Part shown: positions 35,386-48,085 of the stretch, one piece after another | Numbering within the stretch: the first letter of the stretch is position 1 | Layout: each line of letters opens with the position of its first letter | Source: Gonatopus flavifemur | Taxonomy: Eukaryota; Arthropoda; Insecta; Hymenoptera; Dryinidae | Direction: 5' to 3' | Assembly: GCA_018340375.1 (NCBI GenBank) | Contig: JAFFJZ010000001.1 | Span: 71,664,001 to 71,728,000, forward strand | Length of the DNA stretch: 64,000 bases | Position numbers and translations under genes: made by a program | The notes under the pieces: model-generated | What the model was told of the DNA's origin: nothing | Seen by the model: the letters and a program-made list of their open reading frames with translations, nothing else | Database searches by the model: none

Positions 35386-36318
35386 CCCATACAGGGTTCA
35401 TCAATTGGCCCAATAATGGCACGTGACTGGACCACAAACGGCGTTATTCGCCCGTTAATGGCGTCCATCAATGGTCAATTGCTGGATGATAACGTGGTCC
35501 CAGTAATGGCAATAAATAATAGGCCATGTATAAAATTATTGTTTGGCCTAATAATGGGGCTAAATGATCCCGATTTATGGCCAGAAATTTTGGGATAATG
35601 TTCGAATGTCAGCCATCAATGGCAGATTACTGGGGCATAATAATAATTATATCCAATTGTGATATGACTGCGTTCCAGAATAGTCGGTTCAGTATTAGTT
35701 CAAATGAGTGGTCAAGTGTGACCCAAAACACTTTTTTGTTTTTGTTTCAGGAAAATTTATCATTCCAGTTTCCACGAGATCAGAAATGGATGTTTTTTTT
35801 TCTAAATAGATTTGTATGCTTGATATTTCCACAATCTCAAATGTAAAATTATACGAGTCAAAAGCACTCTCGATAAATCAGTTGAATTCAGTTGCTTATT
35901 CCTTCAAATTTTTTGTTATTTACATGAGAAAGTAATTGATTATCTATGTAAATAAGAATTCATTCGAATCATGTGAAATGTTTTTGATGAATGTGAATTA
36001 TTTATTCAGCGTCATAGTAATAAGGCCAAAACAAACTTTTTTCACGGGTGATTACGAATACAATACATTCAACTTTGAAATCCATTTCACATAGTAATAT
36101 ACCATATTTCAGCTAGTAACGGGGAATCAATTGTTGGCCGTTTACCATAGCCGTACATCGGCTGATTATCGGCTGTTTTCATTGCTGACTTTCCTTATCA
36201 GCCAGTGGTGGGCCACACTTGTGCCAATGATGTGAATCCATTGTTGGCCATTTAATGGTATAGTCAATTATTGGCCGATTATTAGCTGTGTTCACATTAT
36301 CGGGGTTTCCTGTATGGG
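35386..36318. mobile_element. CCCATACAGG...CCTGTATGGG element rich in AATGGCC
   Basis: Termini CCCATACAGG/CCTGTATGGG with AA on both flanks bound 933 bp. Both subterminal regions (35395-35660 and 36115-36300) are built from GGCCAATAATGG, GCCCGTTAATGGC and similar words, while about 450 bp between them (35660-36110) is ordinary AT-rich sequence. The filler could be part of the element or a later insertion. Confidence 0.75.
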
Positions 36319-38532
36319 AAGGGTGTACTAATTTTTCAGAAGATTGAATCCATTAGATTTTCCAATGAATCAGGGCAAGCTTATTGTCAATCTCCTCACC
36401 TTGTACTCGGAATAGCGCTAAAACTGACTTTGAGGGAAAAATAGGATCAAATCGCAGGATTCTGATCCTTTGAGGTTTAGGAAACAATAAAAACCATTGA
36501 AATTCATTATACACATCTTGATGATCCATGTTACATGACAGTTCATATCCATATTCGAGCATTGAATGTCCCCACACAGGGTAGTCTCGGTACCATTCTT
36601 TCGATCTTAATGATTCAAGTAACAAGTAACACAGTAACATTTCTCACCATATATCAATTATACACAAAATTTAATATAACACTGGAGGATATTTATCGAC
36701 TTTGACTCACGTATAACTTTACAGAGTCATGAGCTTGAAATACTTTGCATCGTTGGCGTTTACATTGGCAGGGCTTCGGAGTCATTAATAACCGATACGG
36801 AGTGCTACGTTCTTGCCTCGCGTTAATTCGACGTATCGAATCGAACGACACCCCGCGCTCGTTAATCTTCTCTTCTCGATCCGTCATTCATAGCGATTCA
36901 TTTCAAGAAGCACCGTTTTATTTTTTGTATTTATTTATTTTTTCCTACATCAGATAAATTCTCGATAAACGTCAAGAATGAACGTTGAAATGGCATTCAA
37001 TTGATGATAAGAAGTAATAAACACGAAGTGGTTACTAATCGTTCTTCGTTCAAACGCTTAGTTTGATTTATAGAAGTAGTATTACATGTTAATGGGATGT
37101 AAGGAGAAAAAATAAATTGATCGTTTCAGTAGTTTTACATCGTGAACTTTTTATGTTCAAAATCGAAAGTTTGAGGTGAAGCCTAATTCGTGCTCTATTA
37201 GGATCAATCGATAAATGGCGATCAAGTACAATGTAGAATTAGGATCTGTTCGTGTAGGAAATTATTCCACTTTTCATTCAATTAATCTTGTTCTAATTGC
37301 ACATTGGAATATTCTACGTATCATTATTTATGCGTCATTCGTACTGATGTTCTCATTTTTGATTGTAATGCAAAATCTAGAATTAAAATGAAGCTTTGCA
37401 AATTCAACCACAGTTGCAAATGGAAATTTACTTTATTTTTTCATTCAGAAGGTTGGTGGTACGGTGAAAAGCCTTAGGTACGTTTGATCATGTAAATAGA
37501 ATTTTCTGAAGTGAACTATCTCTACAATCCAAGTGGAAATAACGTTGATAAAACTTGCCTTACACAGTTTCGAGAATCGTATTTGCTTTTTGCTTTTCGA
37601 AACAGATGAAACGATCTTGCAAACCAAAATAATTTGGAATCACTATAATTATCCGAAATAAATTGCTTTTGCACACGAAAATGTTAGAATAACCATTTGA
37701 AAATACCTATAATGAAACTAAGGATCATTAATCTTTGATGGTAATTTCGGTTCGCAGTGGCGACATTTGCCTTCTTTGTTGCTCTCATTTCTATCAGGTT
37801 CCCTTTAACTACCTCAATATCTTGCTCTTTCTCCTTGTGTCTTTTCTCAACCATCCTTTTCACTCATTCCTGTACTTTCTAGGATAATTAATGATCCAAA
37901 AAGCGATCTACTCACGGTTGTCTCGTTTCAGGGCAATCTTTTTCCGTCTCACTTTTCGCCTCCGGTACTTTAAAAAAATTTTTTCTCTCCTTTCTTACGG
38001 TTCATAGGTGCAGTTAGTTACGCGGATTAAAACGATTATACCTCAAGTGTCTGACCAAACGATGTTGTAAGAAGATTCTCATAATAATGCCGGAACACGA
38101 CATAATTCATCTGGAAAAAAATTGTTGACGCGATGATAATGGCATCTGAAGACTCTCTTTGCTTCAATGGAAAAGAGTTGCTCATAGTGTTAATGACTGA
38201 CACCTACCAGTGATTTTTATGAATCAATTTGATTTTAGAGATATGTTTTTTCACGTTCGGTAGGTTTCAAGATTTTAATTTATGATGCTTCATTTCTTGT
38301 TCGAGTTTGCTTCATTGTCATGTTTTGTTGTAAAATAGCAACCCTCATTATTTTTCTCTTGTGATTCAATGACGTTTAATTGAATTATATTTTTCGGTAA
38401 TAACTCATTACGGAACATTCCATACTTGTCAAGGTGTATCGAATATTCATTCTCGTAGAAATTACTTGTGGCTGTTATGAGGCTTTTCAAGGGCCCAAGA
38501 AACAACTACTTGGAAATTTTCCCAAAATTTGA
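36319..38532. other. Intergenic or intronic, two weak candidates
   Basis: A minus-strand frame (36640..36353) is open for 95 codons and contains AGTACAAG followed by GTGAGG, a good donor; I do not recognise the peptide (QWFLLFPKPQRIRILRFDP). 36720-36900 is GC-richer (GCGTTAATTCGACGTATCGA, ACACCCCGCGCTCGTTAATC) and may be regulatory. The rest is AT-rich with nothing recognised. Confidence 0.25.
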
Positions 38533-38817
38533 TATCGTTGCGATTTGAATGATTCATTGAAACGAAATTTGAATCGAAAATTACAAAAAAAAAGTTGTCT
38601 TATGAATACCAATTTCTCTGAATTTTATACTAGAAATTTATGAGAAGTTCTAAAAAACTTATCTGGAAATTCGAAAACGAATTCGAAAACGTCTGGAATT
38701 TTGAAAAACAATATATTTATTCAGAAACAGAACGAAAAAGTCAGAAATGTTTAGACTATTGAATTCGCAAATATTCGATGATCATTTTGTTTCGATAAAC
38801 CATCCAAACTTCAATAA
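38533..38817. repeat. GAAGTTTGAATCG inverted-repeat family, copy 3
   Basis: Left arm CGTTGCGATTTGAATGATTC then ATTGAAACGAA; right arm, reversed, ATTGAAGTTTGGATGGTTTA then TCGAAAC. Spacing is 285 bp, the longest of the five copies. Confidence 0.5.
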
Positions 38818-39639
38818 TATCCAATTTTAATGCATTCATCATTCCGAAACTAGATAGAGTTTATTCCATAATATGCTAGAAATGTTTGTGAATTTCGTCA
38901 AATTTCATAATGCACCCATGCAGTTAACAGACATATTTTTTAATTCAATTTACCTACAATATATACGTATGTGAAAAACACGTTCGAACCTTGAACATGA
39001 GATTTATTTTCTTGCAATTTTAATTTGAAGCAGTGTTTGCAAGGAATCTTTTAATAATGCACAATCGGAACAGCTGATTTAAAGGAAAAGCTTTATTCAA
39101 TAATTTGACATTAAAATATGTTGTGAATAAAACTCTTATCAGGAGATAATTTCAGTAGATAAAAATATAGACCACATTCAGAGAGAAAGTCCAATTAGAC
39201 TGTTCAAACATTGAAAAATTTAATCACTTTCAAAATCAACTCGGCTGATCTGACCTCTGTTTATTCTTTGATAATTGTCGTTCGATAATCATTACATACC
39301 ACTAGATTTGAAATTCGATGAACGATTCATGTAATTCACAAATCATTGTACATTCTAGATTGAATATAGAACAATGAACACCAAAATACATCTAAAAAGA
39401 AACCTCTTTCACAATTTTACTCATACAATTTTCTTTCGGTTCAATAGCGAAAGGATTACACGATTCTAAGGAATGCAAATATAAGAGGAAAAAAAATGAA
39501 GAAGACCATCTCCAAAGATTTGCATAGAGGTATACCAGGTGTCAAAGAAGATTTCTTTTTTCATGTACATAGGCAAGACGTCGATCTCTAATTATCTGGA
39601 AACAGCGAAGAAACCCTTTTTCGATCATAAACAAATGCA

Positions 39640-40060
39640 CGAACAATAACGGGGGTTGCCTCTATTGTACTAATTTTTTTCGTTTTAACACGTTCGATGA
39701 TTGGTTAGTATTATAACATGTCGCAGTCGCAAGCTTCTTCTTTCGTAAGATCAAGCGATCTTCTGGCTGAATACGGAAGCAACGAAAGCTGGAATTTCCG
39801 GTTGATTCGGCACGCTAACGATGGGGTGTCAGCACCCCTGCGGGGATAACACACGGTCTCTCTTGAGCTCGAGAGACTTTTTCAAGCACATTCTCTGCGC
39901 TTCTTCGCCGCAACTATTCTATTCTATTGAAAACGGTACAGCAATAGCCACTAAATCTATGTGTATGTATTTAGTCGATAATTTGCACAATAATGGACCG
40001 TGCAACGGTGACGAACAAATTAACGAGAAAACCGTTGAATGACGCGCGTCCAATCCCACC
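39640..40060. promoter_or_regulatory. GC-richer island, candidate regulatory region
   Basis: Unusually complex sequence for this window (GTCGCAAGCTTCTTCTTTCG, GTCAGCACCCCTGCGGGGAT, GAGCTCGAGAGAC). It carries small hairpins such as AGCACCCCTGCGGGG. No exon structure is evident. It could be a conserved enhancer or an untranslated exon; neither can be shown here. Confidence 0.25.
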
Positions 40061-40318
40061 CTATAAATGTGTGTACAAACGTAACAACTAAATCTATACG
40101 AATTTTTATCCTCTCTTCACGTTCTATTTACAGAATTTTCATCTTACATAAATGGCTATTCTGCGTTTTTTTTACACATCAGGCAAGATTAGTGCACATG
40201 TTTTTTCTTCGTCATTTCTCTTCTTGCTGCATCTTTTAATTAAATTTATACCTATAATTATACCTTAAAATACTGAAGTAAACTATGATAGATTCAGTGA
40301 GTCTGTATTAGATTTATG

Positions 40319-40491
40319 TTGTTGAAGTTTGAATGGTTTCTAGAAACGAAACGAAAATTTGGATTCATATAATTGGAACTGGAAAAAGCGTTTACAAAAT
40401 GTTCTGCAAGATTTTGAGTCCTTCAACGACTTGGTATTTTGTTTTTTGATTACTAATTCGTTGCAATAAACGATTCAAACTTCAGCAATAT
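40319..40491. repeat. GAAGTTTGAATCG inverted-repeat family, copy 4
   Basis: Left arm TTGTTGAAGTTTGAATGGTT then TCTAGAAACG; right arm TTGCAATAAACGATTCAAAC then TTCAGCAATATT. Spacing is 173 bp. The arms agree best with copies 2 and 5. Confidence 0.6.
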
Positions 40492-41409
40492 TTAGATTTT
40501 ATGTAAAATCCACATTGCAATCACAGCATTATTTTTCACTTGATTTTCCAATGAGCGATTTGGTCTATATACGTTTGCATTGATAATGCCATTTTAAGAT
40601 AACAAGAAGTCGATAAAAGGTCTTCCCTTGCGTTTTCTTGACCTACGAATCAAATCGAATCCAACTCAAGTGACAAAAAAATTAAATAAACGACTCATAA
40701 ACATGCTTAGCACATTTGACAAAAACGGTTTCGGATAATTGATTCCAATGGACATGCATAAAATATTTCACAGCATCTACTTGAAATGGTTTTGAATATT
40801 TCATGTATCATCATATTCAATAAACCCATTATTTTATTAGCACAATAGGGGGTATACCAATCGGTGCAAGTGTGATTTCTCTAGAGTTGCGATATCCCTG
40901 CATTTGATAATCCCGTACTTGTATTAAATTGACAAAATTTGAGTAACTGTGGATAGGATTTTGAATTCACTAGTAAAATCTAGAAACACTTCGGTACATC
41001 GGGATATCAGAAATCTTGAATTCTAAGTATTGTTGTGCCTTCGAGAAAATGACGCTTCCGGGCAGTGATATTCTATCAACACAGATAATATTGATCGTGT
41101 TTCAGAAAAAGGGGAAATATTATTCACGTTTATTATTGTTCGAGATCTATAGATCTATACAATGAGTTCGACATAGTTATGAACAATGTTCTATACATGT
41201 GATTTTAAGATATTAACAGATAAATAAAGTAATAGTGTGAATCGTGTACATACAGTTAGGTTGATCTAATGTTATCACAGGAATAAAAAAGAGTACATAC
41301 AAAGTACAGTGAATTTAATATTAGAATATGACTTCCATCAGCCAAACAGAAACTCAATGAATATATTAGGGACTCAAGTCTCGTTGAAGACTATTTTCAA
41401 GTATTTGTA

Positions 41410-41720
41410 CATTTTTGTAGTTATCCATTTATCAGGATTAGTCAACATAGTAAGCCATGCTTCTTTCGCCACTTTTGGGTTACATTCGTTACCAATGATA
41501 TCATCCCTAGGAACGCTAAGGGAGGGACACTCCACTAAGATATGGAACAACATATGATGATGAAGTATGGGACTATAACATCGGTGACAGCTTCTATTGT
41601 TCTGTGTATAATACACTTCCGAATCTATAATCACTCTTGGGTTTATATTATTTATTAAACGTAACTGTGCTACAAGAGCTCTCAATGGGGCTTTGATTTT
41701 AAGTTCCAGCTATTTTTGAG
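41410..41720 (-). pseudogene. 3' remnant of a non-LTR retrotransposon ORF2
   Basis: The minus-strand frame reads APLRALVAQLRLINN, then a cysteine/histidine region CHRC...HHHMLFHILVECPSLSVPRD. The QLR and HILxECP motifs around Cys/His residues are typical of the extreme C-terminus (RNase H/zinc-knuckle end) of Jockey/I/R1-type elements. No reverse transcriptase catalytic region is present, and sequence beyond about 100 codons is lost, so this is a 5'-truncated, dead copy. Confidence 0.6.
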
Positions 41721-41864
41721 GCCCTTGAGATATCCTTAGATGTGGTAAAATCTGTAAGGTGGAGGATCCGCTAACCTTTGATAAATCTAAAAAAAGGGAA
41801 ATATGTGCGCTATATTTCCCATTATTCTGAGAAATCGGTCTTTTGGAATCTTGATGGCACTCGC

Positions 41865-41960
41865 CACTGAGAGGAAGGGTTTAGTTGAACATCGGACAGC
41901 TGAGAAATTTAGCCATCGCTTCAAGTAAAAATTTAGTTGTCCAAAATAAATTTCATTTGT
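41865..41960. mobile_element. Fragment related to the element at 44935
   Basis: CACTGAGAGGAAGGGTTTAG, then CGGACAGCTGAGAAATTTAG and AAAATTTAGTTGTCCAAAAT, aligns with the left part of 44935-45106 (CACTGAGAAAAAGGGTTCAA, GGACAGCTGGGAATTTTAGT). Only this arm is present. Confidence 0.55.
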
Positions 41961-42119
41961 CATAGTCAATCCTACTGGGAAGAGTTTTCAATATGGAATC
42001 TGATCAAAAGGACTCAAATTCAATCCCGTCTAATTCAATTCTATCTAGATTTCTACGAGAGGACTTTTATATTCCGCTGGAATTTATTATTTCATTACAT
42101 TTTAGACAACTTAACTTTC

Positions 42120-43400
42120 ATACATAAGTAAATTTATAAATTCGAGCTGTCTCAGTTGTGTACATACCTTTCCTTCAGTGTGATATTGGAAATGATGCCT
42201 GCTGCGCTTGCATTGTCCTAATCTTAACGATCGCTCTGCTTGTATTTTTTCAACTTGGTGGTTCACGACACTTGCTCTGTTCGCACTTTAATAGGCTGAT
42301 GGCGCTGGCTTTGCTTGCGTTCAATCTTCATAATTTATGGTGCTTGTATTGAAGACTCCAAGCATCGCGGTTGACGTTCGGAATCCAGAAAAAGATTTTT
42401 AAGCGAATCCGGAAGAACATCTTGATGTGAATAATGCAGAACCCGAACACAAGAACCAGATCGGTTTCCGCATAGATCCGAATTAGGCTCCGAGTTCTAT
42501 CCGAATGTATAAGCTAGAATATCCGGTCATCGGATTTTCATTTTGATCATGTTTTCCGGTGAAGTGATACATGGCTATAATTGCATTCACCTAAAAGACG
42601 CGATGTTTTGTGAACAATTACGAAGAAATCCTATAAGCTTCTTCAAATAGCCAAAGGATCCATCGATTTTAGAAAACTGGCTCTTCGGATGTATGATTTT
42701 GGCATGCAAATACTGATAAGAAGGTTTTCCTCGTCTTTACAAAGTTTTTTCACTGTTTTCATACTTTTTCCCCATTTTTCTCTCATCCTTTCCTCAAAAA
42801 CATGGAAAAAAATACGAAAATGTTTCAAGCCTGAGGAAATGGGTCCAGTAATTCTCGGCATATCTAAACCCACCACAGAATTTCGATTTTATGCGCTGTG
42901 AAGAAGAATGAAACGCATTATATCTGACTATGGCACATGTCAAGGGTGACTCTGCTACATACGTGAGGTCATATCATGTCATTTTTTGGGAATCGTTTCT
43001 TCTTTGGAGAAATTTCGTCTTTCCTCATACGCAGTTTAGATTCTATTTCTTTCTACGATCGCTAAATGTTTTATCATTACAACGAGAAGAGAAGAACAAT
43101 AAATAGCTGTTCTCCTCAAAGAACCACGAACCCAACAAATGGTCTGTTCTCATTCTATTTCCTGGTTCTCAATTTTCTTATATCAGTGTCAATTCATAGA
43201 CCACCCACGTAGTACGTGGTAATAATCTGTACAGGTATACACAGATATTTAATCGTATTTGAATGAATTCAAGGTAAAATCTATCATAAAAAACAAATAT
43301 TAACCTGTTCCGAGTACATTGAAAATTAACAGAGATAAAGTTATACTCCACAAACGATTTCCTGCTCACTATTAGATTTTTACGATCCATCGCAAACAAA
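42120..43400. other. Intergenic or intronic, nothing recognised
   Basis: Mixed-composition sequence. 42160-42350 is GC-richer (TGCCTGCTGCGCTTGCATTG, GATGGCGCTGGC) without recognisable coding or splice structure. Confidence 0.3.
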
Positions 43401-43499
43401 CACAAAATCCAGTACGACGAATTCCAACTTCGCAATAAGAAATCAGTGTCCCAGATTCCATGAATACAGGAATTACACGAACTATGGGGAATATATATC

Positions 43500-43900
43500 C
43501 GTTCTTCCATCAATATTTAATCGTGGCTAACAAGATGGCGGCATAGTAGAGGTACGTAGGTATGCTCGCCACCCGTACGAGCTATAAAGGCATTAGGGGC
43601 CGTAATACAACGCTTATACGTATACATTCTCTATAGTACCATGTGCCATCTTATGATGTATATCCGTGTACGACCCGGGAAAAGAAAATATATATGTATA
43701 TACGTATATGTGTGTAAATAGTCCGGCCTTGTGGCATTTGTGAGCCTGAGAATTGTCAATCGAAGGTGTCAAGAAATGAGAGAATGTCTCTCGAGGCGCG
43801 GCTTGTCAAACATCCTTCCTTTAGTTGAAACCGCTTACGCTCGTATGAGCTAGTGTAATTACAAACGCGAGCGATTATATGCTCCGTGAAGAACGGAATG
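43500..43900 (+). promoter_or_regulatory. Candidate promoter with a consensus YY1/Pho site
   Basis: AAGATGGCGGC at 43532-43542 matches the YY1/Pleiohomeotic consensus often found just downstream of transcription starts. Nine bases later comes GAG followed by GTACGTAGG, which would serve as a 5' splice donor for a short leader exon. The next 350 bp are GC-richer, with ACCCGTACGAGCTATAAAGG and CTCTCGAGGCGCGGCTTG. No downstream plus-strand coding exon was found, so the gene it would serve is unknown. Confidence 0.35.
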
Positions 43901-44934
43901 CGTATGTATGTTTTTCATATTCAAGTTTTATAAGTTCCACTCATGCGAGAGAGGAATTGATTCGTCGAATTATTCGATGCTCCTGCATCTGTCTTATAGA
44001 ATCTATATAGATATTGTACGTGTTGGTGATATCGTGTTCATTTCTCATGCGCAATTTGTAGTCAGTGTAGTATATTAATTGTTTTTTAATTAAATTATGA
44101 TTCTAGAAATTGATTAAAATTTATTTTTAATATGATACGTGCAGACAAACAATCATCTCACATCGTTATTGAAATCACAAAGATCATTGTACTAGTTACA
44201 TGTAAGCAGTGACAGAATGTCGGTCTATTGTGAAGAAAGGTTCATACATTTTTACTAAGGTCATCATTATAATGTCACAGTTCACTATCCTAACATTTCG
44301 CTGTCTGGAATAATAATGTTCAACATTACGAAATATGAGCCCGCATTTAAAGGAAAGGTTATTGTATTTAAGAAAATGTTATCATATAAAATAATATTTG
44401 ATGATGCTCTCACGTAATCTTATTAAAAGATTTTCAATAGATAAGGGAACTTTTGTTGAGTTATCTAAGTATATTAATCATAAATAGAATCAGATGTAAC
44501 TAATAACTTAAAAGATGAAAGTTGAACTTTCACGCAGATTGAGTGGTGCAGCTGTACATTTCGCAACATCCTGCCATTTTGGCACTGATAATACACTAGT
44601 GATGTATGTATTGCTCTGTGGTGTCTGCAACTTCCACTTGGTTTTATTACACAACTGAAAACACTATAGTAATTTTTTGATAAGAGACTGGAAGATTAGG
44701 TGTGAAAGGAGAGAAAAGTAGGTATGTTAATGCGGAAAAAGAATTCAATATCAAAATTAATATTACGAAGAATTCATATTGAGTGAATGCAATTGCATAA
44801 ACAAATAAGATGTGCATAGAAATTTTATAAAATTTTGTGATGTTCTATCGAAAATTTTATGTATGAATTTTTATATATTTTTCACGTAAACCCTGCAAAA
44901 ACTAATTTGCTTATCGATTTAATTTTATAGACAA

Positions 44935-45314
44935 CACTGAGAAAAAGGGTTCAATTGGATATTGGACAGCTGGGAATTTTAGTTGTTCTAAATAAAAATT
45001 TGTCACAGCTGAATTTTTTATTTACCTTGAATAAATTGTTTTATTCACAATTTCAGACAACTGAATTTTTTTGTACACCAGTTGATTTTGATTGTCGCAG
45101 CTATAGCACGGAAAAAAATGAACTGTTAATTTTACCGGAATTCCGGTTACTATATGGACAGCAAGGAATATCTGTGACTTTTACTGGAATCCTTGTTAAA
45201 TTTACCGGAGCCCTTGTTAAATTTGCCGGAGACTTGATTCATTTAACTAGAATTCCGGTTGAAATAGCAGTAATTCTTGCTGTCCATATATTAACCGGAG
45301 TATTTTTTTCAGTG
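44935..45314. mobile_element. Composite of CAC...GTG elements with GGACAGC words
   Basis: The left end CACTGAGAAAAAGGG is preceded by AA; the right end CTTTTTT-type CAGTG is followed by TA. Within it, 45107-45314 is a complete inverted repeat: CACGGAAAAAAATGAACTG and TATGGACAGCAAGGA pair with CTTGCTGTCCATATATTAAC and the right end. 44935-45106 looks like the left half of a second, related element. The plus-strand 120-codon frame across it is composition-driven. Confidence 0.55.
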
Positions 45315-46297
45315 TAAGTACCTTTCTGTCAATGAATTTTGAAATTTCGTCTTCTAAATTGTATCTTAATCAATTCGAAGAGGTATCGAAAAGCATTTAA
45401 GCACGTTCCCAGCGAACACTCATGAGAGAAAGAGCTCTGTAAGATGTATTTTGAAAGTGCTCTTTCGATGTTAAGTTATTGTTCTCTAAATACACCCACA
45501 GAAAGGTTTTCTTATTGTAATAAAAATGTTATCATTATGAGAAAATTTTCTTCTCAACATAAGGACAATCTTAATTTTTCTTCTCTTGGCGTGAAAATAT
45601 TGAATCTTGGATCAAGCAAAATAGTCTTGAGATCACCATAAGCGTTTTTCAAATAAGACTTAGAGATTAAAGGTAACGAAATCTTTTTCTTTTACCCAGT
45701 AAACATTTTGTATCTTGCGATATATTTTAGACATTGTTCATTAGATTCATTGAACATATTGTTCACTAGGTTCCAATTGAAGTGGAATGCCTGCAAGACC
45801 AAAGAAATGATCTACTCAGCTTTAGGTGAAAATGTTGTATCTTGATGTACATCCTTGCACAAAGGGGTTCCAAAGTTTCGGAAATACGATTTTCATTCAT
45901 CTTCAAAAGAAAGAAGAACATGGAAAACCGAAGAAGATTCAAGACGATGAATTGAAACAACTTTCAGCGAAAACAATCCTTGTCACACTCAAACAGAATT
46001 TGTGAATGCACTTGGAGTGACCCAAGCAAGACGTCTACATTAGTTTGGTATGATTTAAAAGAAAGGTGAGGAGATTCCGTATGTACTCAGTTCTGTGAAT
46101 AAAAAGACATGCCTCGACCCAATTATGTGCCAAGATTTTGTCAAGGTTCGAGAGCTTTTCGGACAAAATAATGAAGACTTTTAATGGAAAATGGATGTTG
46201 TATGATGATGCTAAGAGACAAAAATTATGAGTTTATTCACATGAGCCATTGAGCAGCCTCGCGAAAGCAAATATTTCCCGTACATGAAACTAAACTA

Positions 46298-46480
46298 CAC
46301 TGAAAGCAAGAAAGCGTAAGAATTACAATCTTTATTAACGGATCATGGAATATAATCACTCCACATTAGTTCAATGAATTACTATTTGAATAGTAATCTA
46401 TTGAACTAATGTTGACCCCCGCGATGTATTCACCCCTTCAATAAAGATTGTAATTTTCACGCTTTTTTTTTCTCTTGGTG
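46298..46480. mobile_element. TA-flanked 183-bp MITE
   Basis: Ends CACTGAAAGCAAGAAAGCGT and, reversed, CACCAAGAGAAAAAAAAAGC flanked by TA on both sides. Arms pair through AATTACAATCTTTATT and ATTAGTTCAATG with their complements. Confidence 0.85.
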
Positions 46481-46654
46481 TATGCATTGAAGTAAAATGA
46501 AAATGAAAAGTACGGTAGAGCGTAAGAGAAACGTCAATAATAGGCGAGCACAGAGTAAATAAAGCGGATTTGAAGAGTATGTGAAGCGCAGTTTGATGCA
46601 TGCAGAATATAAACAATGCGAGAGAATCGTCCACAAAAGAATCTTGAAAGAAAA

Positions 46655-46735
46655 ATTTTGATGCCTTAGCGAGATTTGAACCAACTTTTGCAGTCCAGCG
46701 TTTTATTTATCGAGCCATAGATTGTCAACAACTCG
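46655..46735 (-). other. tRNA-like sequence (decayed tRNA or SINE head)
   Basis: On the minus strand, CTATGGCTCGATAAATAAAA then CGCTGGACTGCAAAAG then GGTTCAAATCTCG resembles a tRNA A box, anticodon arm (GCTGGACTGC) and B box. The acceptor stem does not close properly and the A-box region is interrupted by A-rich sequence, so it is not a functional tRNA. Confidence 0.35.
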
Positions 46736-46739
46736 AAAC

Positions 46740-47990
46740 TATTTTTCTTCTTTCGAACGGAATACACAAAATGAAAAATGTGAAAACTAAGTGAAACTAT
46801 CTCTAATATTGTGAGACTATATTGTTTTTTATTTGTTTTTTCATTTTATTCTTTCATAACTTGACGACATATTTCCCAATAATTTCACAATGGTGACTTG
46901 GATTATCAATGAAATGAAATCTATCTTGCCGTGTGATGTTTTATAAAAATTGTGTTCAGAATTCGATTGAAAGTAATGACGAAGTGAAGCACAAGTAGAA
47001 AAAGGAGAAGAAGAAAAGAAGAGATGGAGGTGTGATAAAAAATTGTGCGGGAGATATGGGATGTATTAGTTACGTTGGAATAAAGTGGTTAACTGAAGAA
47101 CTGCATGAGGCCAGTTCACTCCACCGACTAATTACTCTTGATGATAAATCGAATACGATTTATACATTATTTTTCTGTACAGAAAAATAAAAATTCAAAA
47201 CTTGCCGATTATGAATTATACCACTCGAGGTGTAATGAAACTCGTCTCCTGTATCTTAAGACACACAAGTTTATAAGAAAAATTTTTTCATAATCTTTAA
47301 GTGTTGAGGGAAAATTCTTAAGAAGTCTTTTGATCATCCGATAAAACGTGAATAATAAATGTGTTAGGGATTTTGAGAATATAAGAATATAAGTGGATTG
47401 ATTTTTCAAATTTCGTATCCAAGACGTGATTCAAAACATGTGCAATTTTTTATTTACTACCAAATTGACTGTGTTAAAAATTGCAGTATGATGAAGTCAA
47501 TATGTGGTTTCTTGTAGGTTTTGTCATGCAAAATTCAAATTGGAAACTGTATTCCTCTCATCATATCTCAGACTCGTACACTTGTCGGGTCAAGAGAAGA
47601 TTAATACTGTACTCGAAGATTACAAAATAACACAGTACATTGAGTTTAACTGCAATCACAAATCATCATCACGTACTGTAATCATAAATATAATTTCACA
47701 AGTATGAAATTACGTCAGTTTATTCTATTATTTTCGACATTCAACTCTCCAGCTTCTCACGAATACTTTCTTTTTCCAAGAGAATATGTTTTTAAGTTCA
47801 ATTGTATATGAATCTTGATGAAAATCAAGTGTCGCCCATCATTAATTAGGATTTTTTAACAAAATCCATTCTTTTATAGAAAAATTACAATACATAGTTT
47901 TGATGAATTCATACAAAGTATTGATAAGAATTCGATTGAACTTGTTGAAAAAAATAATCAATTCTTTTAAGAACTTTCATCAATACTTAT
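46740..47990. other. Intergenic or intronic, nothing recognised
   Basis: Purine-rich at 46975-47035 (AAAAAGGAGAAGAAGAAAAG) but otherwise plain AT-rich DNA without exons or repeats that I can name. Confidence 0.3.
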
Positions 47991-48085
47991 AAGAATCCGG
48001 GTGGAAAAATTTTCGAAAGTATATATAATTTATATACAATTTGATATAGGTTATGTATGAATTATATATAAACTGTGAGGAATTA

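Noticed and set aside
44955..45317. 120-codon plus-strand frame
   Set aside because: It coincides with the composite inverted-repeat element, and its repeats (TGILVKFTGALVKF) reflect DNA-level repetition.
45408..45697. Solitary CCCAGCGAACACTC and CCCAGTAAACATT ends
   Set aside because: No matching right terminus or flanking duplication was found, so they are not listed as elements.
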